This document shows positions 55,429 to 64,000 of a stretch of DNA of 64,000 nucleotides, in pieces (position 1 is the first letter of the stretch; every line of letters starts with the position of its first letter). The stretch lies in contig VZTJ01001390.1 in the NCBI GenBank assembly GCA_013397795.1, positions 338,441-402,440 on the forward strand. Reading direction: 5' to 3'. The DNA comes from Orthonyx spaldingii. Lineage: Eukaryota; Chordata; Aves; Passeriformes; Orthonychidae. The translations under genes were made by a program, and so were the position numbers. The notes below the pieces were generated by a model. The model saw only the letters and a program-made list of their open reading frames with translations. It had not been told where the DNA came from and searched no databases.

Positions 55429-56351
55429 GCCCCCAGCCCCTCCCAAATTCTGCCCACGTACAGAAGACCATTGGTCCAGTCCAAACTTCCTTTTGCTGCC
55501 CGTTGGTGGAGACCTTTTTGCGGTCTGATTGGAGAAGCCCCTCCACAGTGTCCCCTCCCGACTGCCTCATGTGAGGTGTTGCCAGGCGAAGCCTTCCCTG
55601 AGAGGAGGCTTCCCCCACTCCTGGCTGCTCCCTGCAAGTGGCAGGGGTACAATCCCTCCCTCCTCATGTCTCTGACAATCCTGACAGAAAGGGCTGNCTG
55701 GGTCTGACCGAGCCTCGGAGCTCTCGGAGAGGCGCGGCTCCCGCGGCGAGGGCACCGGACACGCGGTGAGCGGGCGCTCGGACCGGAGGTGCGAGACCCT
55801 GGGCAGGGTCGCGGCGAGGGTCGCGGCACCCGGCCGGACCGGGGCAGCAGGGCGGCTGGATCGGCGCGGCGGGGCTGAGTGCGGGCGGCCCGGGCAAGGG
55901 CGTGGGGAGAAGTGGCAGGGCGGCGGTCAGGGACACAGGGAGGCAGGACAGAGCGAGGGCGAGCCAGAGTCAGCGAGGGCAGGAGAGCCAGAACGCAGGC
56001 TGGGGCCAGGGCAAAGGAGAGAGCCAATCAGCAAGGTAAGGACTAGCAGCGAGCACCCACCAGCAGCAAGTTTTTATAGCCCCCAGCCCCTCCCAAATTC
56101 TGCCCACGTACAGAAGACCATTGGTCCAGTCCAAACTTCCTTTTGCTGCCCGTTGGTGGAGACCTTTTTGCGGTCTGATTGGAGAAGCCCCTCCACAGTG
56201 TCCCCTCCCGACTGCCTCATGTGAGGTGTTGCCAGGCGAAGCCTTCCCTGAGAGGAGGCTTCCCCCACTCCTGGCTGCTCCCTGCAAGTGGCAGGGGTAC
56301 AATCCCTCCCTCCTCATGTCTCTGACAATCCTGACAGAAAGGGCTGAGGCA

Positions 56352-58149
56352 AATTAAAAGGGCTGAGTTGGCTCCTCACAAGGTCAAAAAAGGAAAGGCA
56401 AAATTTTCCAAAGTGGAGACAGAGAAGAATTCCTGGGTTTAATGGGATACTCTGCTAGGAAACAACCAGAGGAGGATTTTTCCAGTCATGAACAAAAGCA
56501 ATTCCCAGACTTCGGGAAAGCGAGTTTTTCTTGCTGTCCTTCTCAACACTGTACTTTCGGAGTTTGGGAATTTCTGGATATTGCTCATGAGGTGTTTGGC
56601 TTCTGCTGAGTAGGAGAGGGCTCTGCTTTTTCCTTCAGCCCAGGCTTTGGCATCTCCCAGATACCTGGAGGCATTTCCAAGGCCCGTTTGAAGTACAGAG
56701 GGCAGGTAAGTGTTGCTCTTAAAATCCATTATCTCATCCATCAGGTCCTGTGAAAGCCAACCCAGCTGCCAGGTGGGAACCTGCTGGTGCTGTCATCCCT
56801 TCCCATATTTCCAGGCCAGGTGTCCTGTGGAGAACCAGAGCATCAACAGTGACAGTTTGTGACAGGCTGTGATTTGTTGTAAAAAAAGCCAAATATCCTT
56901 AAACACCTCAAGAACTGGAACACAGACATCCTGTGGGATGAGGCCCTGAGGCAGATGGGGCTGTCTGCTACTGGTGGTTACTGGTACAGGGGAAAATCCG
57001 GGGAGAAATTTAGGAATACCCAAAATTACAGGTGTCAAGGGACATTCAGCTGCGGGTGGCACCTGCAGATCCCGGTGGGATGTTCCCTCCCTCTCATTTA
57101 TATATTTCCCTGCCTTTGGCCACACGGGAAGTGCTGATGCTTCCCGAGCCGTGACAATTCCCGCCTCCCCAGGAGCTCCTCGCACCTTCTTGTCACCTCA
57201 TCAGCCAAGCCATGGGTGTCCTTCCCTCCCCGCAGGCCTGGGAAATGGATTCCCACTTCCCACGGGAAGGCTGGATCTGTGCAGCTGGGCTTTCCTTCGG
57301 CTGTAAAGCTGAGTTAGACCTGTCTCAGCAGAGCCACAGGTCTGTACCCGCTCCGGGGAGCTTCCCATTGTTTCAAATCCGTAGGGAAAATGCAATGATC
57401 GGTGGCTTTGCAGCAGGTTGTGGTCAGCAGCCCTGATGGCGCCGTGTATTTTGGATGGTCTATTAAATACCTGAATTTTAGCTAAAATTTCTGCTTTAAT
57501 TATGGTCAGGTTATCATCCTGCTGTAAAGGTCTTCAGCTGTCGCTGAAGCATCTGGCTGGGACTGGGTGGAGTTTTCCAGGTTCTTTCCAACACCCAAGG
57601 GGAGCACAGAGCAGAAAACAAATTCTTTTATGCATATTGGCAAACAACCCTGTTAGAAATTCATCTTGGTACTTCCTAGGTGTCAGCACTCCTTATATTT
57701 AAAAGATAAAAGACATCCTTTCCCTCATTTGAATGTTTTTTTAGCCCTACTTTCTTGCAAATTTTTATTTAAAGAAAGGTTGGATGGGTTTGAGGGAGCA
57801 CATCTGGTTTGGGGTATCCAGACATGCTGAGGGATGCTCTTGGAGCAGTTTGTAAGTGCACACACCCAAAAACAAACCTTGGGCTGGGTTAGTCCATTCC
57901 ACTGACAGCCCACACAGCTCATGGCTGCTTGCCCAAGCTGTGCAGGAGGACACAGGGACCAGCTCATGCCTTTTCCTCCCCTTCCCTTGCTGGAAGGAGC
58001 AGATCTCCTGCGGAGAGCAAGGTCTGGACAAGGGGATGGGCACCTCTGGAATATGGAGGGTGTGAGATGCACTCAGCCCCCCTAACTCAATCAGCAGCAC
58101 CTTGGTACAGGCTCCAGAGGGGGCCAGGAATTCCTTTAGGAAACCCCCA
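56352..58149. other. non-coding stretch
   Basis: No gene is recognised. An AT-rich interval at 57430-57530 (GTCTATTAAATACCTG, GCTTTAATTATGGTCAGG) might be regulatory. GAGTTTTCCAGGTTCTTTCC at 57569-57588 faintly resembles a CR1 tail but is too short to call. Confidence 0.55.
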
Positions 58150-58991
58150 AAGGGGCAGAGAGACCTCGAGAATATCGGTGCTTAGGGGCCTGGATCCCCA
58201 GTCCTGTGATTAACACAGGAACAGCAGTGGCTTTTCCAAGATTCATTTCTCAAGGAGAAAGGAATGCTGAGGGTTCAAGGAGTCTCACACACACCCTTCC
58301 CACTGTGTCCAGTCTGGCTACCAGCCAGTCGCTCTGTCCCACAATTTTGGCAGTCTAGGTGAGCTGTCATGGGCTCTGCTGGGCAGCATGGCCGGGATCT
58401 CCCCTCGAGCTGGGACATTCCTGGTTGCTCCTTGAGGCTGAGAGACCTCTCTACTAATGACAGATCTTTGGATGAGTCTAATTCCAGTTCTAATGTGCAG
58501 CTGACTGCACACCAGTCACTCTCCCCTGGAGCTGGGCTGCCTCTCAAGGTTTGAGATTCCCTACCTGGACAGAGGAATCCTTCCTCACCCCAGGCAGAGA
58601 TTCCTTACTCCCAGATCCGTGGTAAGCTGCTCATAGCAGGTGACTCAATACCACGGAAATCCACATTAATTCCTGTAGACCTAAACTGTTGTCCCAGCCT
58701 GGAAGTAGGGCTGGGCTTAGCCGTGTTTTAGCTCCATCAGGAGTTTAGAAAGCAAGAGGTTGTACTCTGAGCCCCGTGGCTCAGTGGGAGGGTCTCTTTA
58801 CCCTTTTGCATCTTCAGACTCTCTGTAAATCATTTTGGCTCCATTCTCCCTCAATCTTCCCTTGTATCCATGGAGTAAGTAATGGAGCAACCCTGCCATT
58901 GGACTTTGTTGTATTTTTATAAATCCATCTTAAAAGTATTTTTGCTAATGATGGTGATTCTTTGAGCAACCCTAAATCCCTCAATCATGAC
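58150..58991 (+). mobile_element. possible LTR-like or other old repeat
   Basis: The right end (TTGTATTTTTATAAATCC, TTTTTGCTAATGATGG, TGATTCTTTGAGCAACCC, ATCCCTCAATCATGACA) reads like the end of an avian ERV LTR, and the left part (CTTGAGGCTGAGAGACC, ACTAATGACAGATCTTTGG) has a similar feel. I could not find matching target duplications or a clear TG start, so the boundaries are guesses. It could also be unique DNA. Confidence 0.35.
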
Positions 58992-61630
58992 AGAGGGAGG
59001 GCTGGTCCTCCCCACTCCCACCCAGATAACCCAACCCAAGCCAGCAGGAAGGAACAGCTTTAATTGGAATCATCCCCACTCTGCCGTGCTCAGCAGTGCC
59101 AGGCCACTAATTCCGGGGGAGCTCGTGCGACAAATAACAGGTTCCTTCTTTTTTTACCTTTTTCACTGGAAACTTAGGAGCAACAGGTCGGTGTTTCTCC
59201 TCACATATGCCTCCCATCGTTGCCTTTTGTTGTTTTGGCTGCAGCTTTCCTCGCAGGGCCCCGTGAGCTCACCGAGCAGCAGATGGCCTCCTCCTTGCTT
59301 CATTTCCAGCCCTCGGTTTTTCCCACACTAAACCAGACTTTTTCAGGCACTACTAATCCCCTGTGCCTGTCACTGCTGGAGAAAAGCATTAATAACTCCA
59401 GTTATCCTGGAAATATCTGTCACCCACATTTGTTTTGCGTTTCCCTTTGGGTAATCATGCTCCAGATCTAATTACTGCCGAAATTTCTTTTGCTCCGACG
59501 AGCAGCGTTTTGGGTTCCCTCCCCGGCTGGGTGGAAGTTGAACTCCGCCAATGGGGGGAGATCCGTGTTGATTTACACCAGCTGAGGAGCCACTGCTCCA
59601 TGTCTTTATTCCGTGTGTGGCTTGGGGCTGTGGAGATGGTGGTGATGGATGGCTTCAGAAACCACGGGAGCTATGCTCGTGTGGAGCAGGGAAGTCCAGG
59701 AAAAGCAGGGACAGACTTCAGTTGGGATGAGGGAATTTGGGATGAGTTGCTGGGGGAACAAAAAGAGGGAAAAGGGATTTCATCCTGTGCTGCAGGTGCA
59801 GGGAGCCAGAGCCGCCACTGTGACAGCAGTGGCAGCTCCGCTGACATGGGTTCGGTGACACAGGGCGGGGGCGTCTCCCATTGTCACACGCATCAGCGAG
59901 GGCGGCATTTGGGAGCCACCGTGACAAGGACAGAGCCGGAGCTGGCTGCGTTTTCCTCCTCCTCGGTTGCCTCACATCAGGGCTGAGCTTTGGAAAAGCG
60001 CAGGAGAGCAGATGGCAAATCCCTGGATCCCCGAGGGAGGGGAGCGCCGGCTGCCCGGCGGCTGTGCTGCCTTCCCGCAGGTTTCCAGTCAGGTTTCATG
60101 GATCAGCGACGACACACGTGTGAGGAGCCAGCTCCTCCCCCCTGCCACCAACAGCAACCGGTGGCACCATCCCGTGGGAGCATCCTGGTAGCCACAGCTC
60201 GGGATCAGCCAGCACTGGGGCAACTGGTCAGACTGGGAGTGTGAAACCTCACACTAAACCTCTGTATAACACCACACTGAATGAAGGGGTGGGAAGGGAT
60301 CTCCCAGGATGGAGGTCACTGGGGCTGGGATACGGGGAACATGGGGATCAAGCAGGGAAGGAGGCAGCAGGGCTGGGAAGGTGGCAGGGCAAGGGTGGCT
60401 CTGGTTTTCACCATAATTCACTCACCCAGCTGGGACCAGGGTGGGCTTGGGAGCAGACCAAATAGGAGTATTTGGAATGGCCACGGAAAAGCCCATGGCA
60501 CCAGGATAACCGCAGGTTATGGTTCCAAACAGAGGGAAGTGGGGCAAGGAGCACACACATGAGCAACAGCCTCCAGTTATCCCACGGGGAGCAGGACTGA
60601 TGGCATCGTGTGACTCTGGAAGGGAGGCGGGGACAGGACACCGGCCCTGGCACTGGGGCTGCAGGTCTGCAACAAGCACCTCAAACAATTTTAAGTCAAT
60701 GGATTTGGGATCTTCCCTGACTTTGCTTTAGCATCTGAGGCCGTGGAAGAGGATTGATGTCCTGGACAAAGCTCAACCAACCACTTCCACCTACAGAGAG
60801 GCAAAAAAAAAAAGGATATATTAACCACAAGAAGAAAGAGGGAAGGTTGGGTTTTGCTTGGTTTGCTCCCCAGCAGTAACCAGGACATGAATGGAGAGAA
60901 AGGGGCTGTTAAAAAATGCAAGGAACGGTGAAACAAAAGAGAGACAAGATGTCTTTTCTTTTTTCCTTAATTAATCTTGGGAGGTGATGACAGCAGAGGA
61001 TGAGGAATGGGAAGTAAATGCTGTGCTAACAGCTCTTCATAGAGATCCCCACTCTGACAAACGAGCTCAGAGCCACAGGCCTGGAGGCAGAGCTCTGCCA
61101 GCACATCGGGGAGCACCCGGCGGTCAGAGGCTGCGAGCAGAGGCTTGGGAGGGGAAAACCCCTCAGACCCCTGCCTGCTTGGCACTTGCTCAAACATTTG
61201 CTTTGCTGGTGCCTTTGCTGGATGTCCGAGGGCTGCTCCACTCCAGCCACCCCTCCTGTGCCACACGCAGTGCCTTTAACTGGAATTTTAGCAGCAGGGC
61301 CCGTGGATCCGACCAAAATTTCAGTGCTCCACCACTAGTGCTGGATCCAGGATCTATTATGTTCTTTCTATGACTTTTTTACTGCTTTTGACAAATTTCT
61401 TGATTTTTTGGGTCCTTTTAGAGGCACAAATTCCAGACCACATCGGAGAGGGATCCCAGGCTGCATCAGATAGGTCTCATGAGGATAAACAGAGGAAAAG
61501 CTGGGAATATATTATGAGTGGACATCAGAAATTGCAACATTTTGTGGGACAAAATAAGAAGGAAGAAATAGAAGAAATGAACAGAAGAATGGGAATGAAA
61601 TAGAACAATGGAAAAAATGGAAGAAAATGA
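58992..61630. other. non-coding stretch
   Basis: No dispersed repeat recognised over about 2.6 kb. A short CpG patch lies at 60020-60070 (GAGCGCCGGCTGCCCGGCGG) and an A11 run near 60807. Frames on both strands have no known domain. Confidence 0.55.
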
Positions 61631-61675
61631 AGGGAAGGGAAGGGAAGGGAAGGGAAGGGAAGGGAAGGGAAGGGA
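61631..61675. repeat. (AGGGA)9 microsatellite
   Basis: Nine AGGGA units without interruption, followed by a short A-rich transition (AAGGAAAAAGAAAAT) into the AGAAT array. Confidence 0.95.
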
Positions 61676-61690
61676 AAGGAAAAAGAAAAT

Positions 61691-61775
61691 AGAATAGAAT
61701 AGAATAGAATAGAATAGAATAGAATAGAATAGAATAGAATAGAATAGAATAGAATAGAATAGAATAGAATAGAAT
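61691..61775. repeat. (AGAAT)17 pentanucleotide microsatellite
   Basis: Seventeen uninterrupted AGAAT units; the minus strand reads (ATTCT)n. Uninterrupted pentanucleotides of this length are usually polymorphic. The minus-strand frame of repeated phenylalanine, tyrosine, serine, isoleucine and leucine across it is not a gene. Confidence 0.96.
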
Positions 61776-62364
61776 AGAAACAGAATAATTACAAGGTTTT
61801 TTTAACAAAATAATCCTACATTTGGGAGGGATTGTCTTTTAATTTGGCCATCGTTGTATTTCCTGGCATTTTGATTCCAAGACCTGAACTGAATTTTGAG
61901 GGGTTTTTTTGCTTGGATTCTCATTATTCCTCAGCAAATTGGGGCTGGGGCTGAGGCTGGCAGCGATCACCTGAGAGCAGCTGGAGACACAGAGCTGTTA
62001 CTCCCCTGGGACAATCCCAGCTATAAACTTTATTGCCCTATAAAGAGGAACCTGCAACATCAGAGGCTTTTCAGGGATCAATAAAATCAACGTTAACTAA
62101 ATTGTCAGCAGTCACTCTCCCCTCCCCCAGCCTGCTCTGCTGTTCTGTTCCAATTAGGCTAAATTGGGACTCTGGATTTTGGGTGGAAGCCAAGCTGTCA
62201 ATCCCATAATCGGTTATGAACAATGTAAGCAATGTCTGTCTAATCTGCAAACGACCAGCTCGTCTGAGAGGCTCCTGTAATGATGCTAAAACAACCATTG
62301 GCTTGGGAATTACTCGTGTCTGGAAAGAGTGAGGGGGAAAAACTCCCCTTTGGGAACTGTTGGT
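61776..62364. other. non-coding stretch
   Basis: No gene recognised. The candidate regulatory interval 62010-62310 lies here. Confidence 0.55.
62010..62310. promoter_or_regulatory. candidate conserved non-coding element
   Basis: CAGCTATAAACTTTATTGCC, TCAATAAAATCAACG, GTTAACTAAATTGTCAGC, CCCATAATCGGTTATGAAC and CTCCTGTAATGATGC occur in a repeat-free interval directly left of a CR1 insertion. TAAT cores and a GTTAAC palindrome are present. Evidence is texture only. Confidence 0.28.
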
Positions 62365-62510
62365 CATAAAATCCCAGAATGGTTTGGGTTGGAAGAGACC
62401 TTAAATATTGTCTTGTTCCACTCCCTGCCATGGCAAGGACACCTTCCACTCTCCCAGGTTGCTCCAAGCCCATCCAACCTGGTCCTGGTGGTTTCAGGGG
62501 CTTAAAAATC
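62365..62510 (-). mobile_element. CR1 LINE 3' terminal fragment
   Basis: AAATCCCAGAATGGTTTGGG, TTGGAAGAGACCTTAAATAT, CCACTCCCTGCCATGGCAAG and CACCTTCCACTCTCCCAGG are in antisense order. The distal part is degraded after CATCCAACCTGGTCCTGG. It is the last CR1 copy in the window. Confidence 0.92.
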
Positions 62511-63727
62511 CAGTGCAACCTCTTCCCTCAAGCGTTAATAGGAAGCAAATGGGGGGAGGGAAAGGGGGAAATTCAAGGTGGGATGGATTTCAGATCTTTT
62601 CAGGGACACAGCTTGGTGTCCTGTACTCTGTAAACAGGGTGGGGGCAGAGCTGGGGCACTCAGGGGCTGCTTGGCATCGGGTGTGGATGAAGTGCCCGGG
62701 ATAAACCGTTCGTTCCTCACGAGGAATGTGTCAGCCACTCCAAACACCGGAATATTCAAGTGGAGGCAGCCAAGACCCCCCTGCAGCGAGGGAACTGCCG
62801 GCACACGCACCGACCTCGCCACAGCCGGGGCATCACTGGCAATGCAAACATCTCCCGAGGAACCAGAGCTCTGCCAGCGAGGGCAGAGGGAAACGGGACG
62901 GGAAAACCGAGGAAATCCTATGAACTCCGAGGTGTCTCCGTGGCCAGGCCCTGGGTCTGCAAACTGAGCAGCAAAACGAGCCTGGTGGAAATCACGGGAG
63001 CTGCCTGGCAAGAGGGCAGGGCCAGAAGCACAATTTTGGGGGAGTTTGGAGGAAATTCCACAATGTGAGAGAGCTGAGGTCTGAGCGTCCTTGCACAGGC
63101 CAACAGAGTTGGTGGGAAAGGGAGGAACACCCGATCTTTCCCCTGCTCACCCCGTGTGAGCATTCCAGAAGGATTTCCCAGATCCTAAACCCATCCCTGG
63201 AACACATCTCAAAGGCTCTGCCTGCTCTAATGCCTCTCTCCATCTCCAGCAGCACAGGTAAGAATAGCAACGATAAAAAATTAAAAGCTGCAATAAACAT
63301 TATCGATGCCACTCCTAATGAGGCCGAGGGAGAGAAGGAAGAGGAGAGAATGCTGAGGTGATAAATACGGCGTGTCAGCCATAAATTACAGCCGTCGTTA
63401 GGCTCCTGCAGTGGGCCTGACAAATTGTTTTGGGGAAGTACAAGATGAGCTTCACCTTCCAGTCTCAGCTGTTCCACCTCAAAAAAATCAATCCAATGGA
63501 TTCTGTATCAATCTGAGATACAGCTGGAATTGTGCTGGTATCACTCCCGCCCCACTGGACTCCTTGGGAAGCATGAGGGCTGTTTGCAGTGGCACTGGGT
63601 TGGGTTTCATGGAGTGAGGAAAGGGAAAGGCTGCAGGACCTGCTGCAGGTCCCCAGCTGGGTTTGCAGGCTGCCATCACCCTGCTGACTTCCCAGTTTGA
63701 GGATTTGTGCCGTTTTTTCCCAAAGGA
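62511..63727. other. non-coding stretch
   Basis: No gene recognised. A CAG/GTAAGA donor-like site at 63257/63258 has no convincing partner. 63240-63420 is listed as a candidate regulatory interval. Confidence 0.55.
63240..63420. promoter_or_regulatory. candidate conserved non-coding element
   Basis: AATAGCAACGATAAAAAATT, GCTGCAATAAACATTATCG, ACTCCTAATGAGGCCG, GGTGATAAATACGGCG and AGCCATAAATTACAGCC occur in 180 bp without repeats. The mix of AT-rich words and retained CpGs is typical of conserved elements, but this is inference. Confidence 0.33.
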
Positions 63728-63935
63728 TGTGTCGGGGTTGCTCAGCCCACCCCGGAACGTTGGTGGGATAACTCAGCTGTGTGAGACCACCCCCTGGAAA
63801 ACGAAGTGGTTTCTCCCTGTGTAACCTTACCTGGATGTGTTAATTGCAACCTGTCCCCCTACCTTATCATTTGCTCTCTCTGTATCCCCCCGCCTCCCTC
63901 GCCTCCCCTGTCCCCCTTGCCCCCTGGCCAGACCC

Positions 63936-63943
63936 TATAAAAA
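63936..63943 (+). promoter_or_regulatory. TATA box of terminal LTR
   Basis: GACCCTATAAAAAGGGTCTC is a strong TATA box embedded in an imperfect palindrome, placed about 50 bp before the AATAAA signal. A short R region would start near 63965. Confidence 0.75.
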
Positions 63944-63991
63944 GGGTCTCCCAAGGCCATTCGGCCTCTTTTGCCACCGGACCCCTTCAGG

Positions 63992-63997
63992 AATAAA
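63992..63997 (+). terminator. AATAAA polyadenylation signal of terminal LTR
   Basis: CAGGAATAAAGTG ends the window. Its distance from the TATA box fits a retroviral LTR in which the signal lies in or near R. Confidence 0.7.
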
Positions 63998-64000
63998 GTG

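Larger units (their letters stand above)
54812..56346 (-). mobile_element. candidate LTR or CpG-island promoter, minus strand, falsely duplicated
   Basis: After collapsing the duplication at the single N (55697) the block is about 885 bp. On the minus strand it reads, in order: a possible TG start (TGTCAGGATTGTCAG, right edge), two CCAAT boxes (55528-55532 and 55470-55474), a TATAAAAA box (55421-55428), a GC-rich transcribed part, and AATAAA (54832-54837) about 20 bp before a CAGCA end. That order fits a minus-strand LTR. GAGGCA occurs at both flanks (54806-54811 and 56346-56351), but the implied ends are not TG/CA, so it is not firm evidence. The alternative is a cellular CpG-island promoter. 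Confidence 0.45.
55048..56346. repeat. 649-bp near-exact duplication around a single N (assembly join)
   Basis: Positions 55048-55696 and 55698-56346 are the same 649 bp, separated only by the N at 55697. I see one difference, A at 55058 against C at 55708. The second copy repeats every promoter motif of the first at an offset of 650. It should not be counted as a biological tandem duplication without read support. Confidence 0.93.
63728..64000 (+). mobile_element. endogenous retrovirus LTR, 5' part, truncated by window end
   Basis: The element begins TGTGTCGGGGTTGCTCAGCC (start at 63728 or 63730) and has a C-rich U3, a TATAAAAA box (63936-63943), an R-like segment (GGCCATTCGGCCTCTTTTGC) and AATAAA at 63992-63997. 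This U3-TATA-R-polyadenylation order shows plus orientation. U5 and whatever follows lie beyond the window, so it may be a solo LTR or the 5' LTR of a provirus. Confidence 0.82.

Noticed and set aside
54806..56351. GAGGCA flanks taken as a target duplication of the promoter-like block
   Set aside because: The ends implied by these flanks are not TG/CA, and a 6-bp match near both borders can occur by chance. I kept it as a remark only.
57552..57597. Possible plus-strand CR1 tail (CCAGGTTCTTTCCAACACCC)
   Set aside because: Only about 20 bp resemble the tail, with no upstream CR1 body. Counting it would also break the minus-only run on weak evidence.
58765..58840. tRNA-like start (GCCCCGTGGCTCAGTGGGAG)
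   Set aside because: It resembles an A box, but there is no B box (GGTTCGAATCC type) at the right distance and no acceptor-stem pairing.
61512..61808. Minus-strand frame of repeated Phe-Tyr-Ser-Ile-Leu
   Set aside because: It is a direct translation of the (ATTCT)n microsatellite.
63100..63258. Possible exon ending at a CAG/GTAAGA donor
   Set aside because: The upstream acceptor lacks a good pyrimidine tract, and the encoded peptide matches nothing I know. A single good donor consensus is common by chance.

Overview
The window looks like non-coding nuclear DNA of a bird, most likely a songbird. The evidence is about 29 fragments of the avian CR1 LINE family, many keeping the family's 3' end (sense ...CCTTCCAACCCAAACCATTC, then ATTCTRTG-type units), plus ERVL-type solo LTRs of a kind common in passerines. 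There is no bacterial or viral gene organisation. I recognise no protein-coding gene, no convincing exon, no tRNA or rRNA gene and no CRISPR array. Open frames are short, overlap on all six frames and often cross CR1 fragments or microsatellites. The longest (about 342 codons, minus strand, 34119-35147) runs through the non-coding 3' end of a CR1 copy. The window is therefore intergenic, or lies inside a very large intron.

Layout. 1-9.1 kb holds five CR1 pieces, all minus, and a complete 521-bp solo LTR (5300-5820, minus) flanked by the 5-bp target duplication ATGCT. 9.8-29.8 kb holds eleven plus-strand CR1 pieces and one minus piece, an LTR fragment cut by an assembly gap (14262-14634), purine microsatellites and a second gap. 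About 26.2-27.5 kb is a repeat-free AT-rich block that looks like regulatory DNA. 32-62.5 kb holds twelve CR1 pieces, all minus, a 727-bp ERVL-type LTR (42961-43687, plus), a GC-rich promoter-like block (54812-56346) and a long (AGGGA)n-(AGAAT)n microsatellite. The window ends inside another LTR (from about 63728, plus) with a good TATA box and AATAAA signal.

Assembly quality matters here. There are two real gaps (14635-14771 and 28259-28482) and two single-N joins (581 and 55697). Each single N sits exactly between two copies of the same sequence: 112 bp identical at the first, 649 bp with one mismatch at the second. Both are almost certainly false duplications at contig ends, so roughly 760 bp should probably be collapsed.

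The most notable large-scale pattern is that CR1 orientation is not mixed: 29 copies fall in only five runs (5 minus, 8 plus, 1 minus, 3 plus, 12 minus), with switches near 9.1-9.8 kb and 29.7-32.0 kb. That fits an inverted segment or mis-oriented contig, or strand-biased retention in transcribed DNA. I found no undescribed gene system. The best candidates for follow-up are the orientation domains, the 54.8-56.3 kb TATA/CCAAT/CpG block, and several AT-rich islands that resemble conserved non-coding elements.
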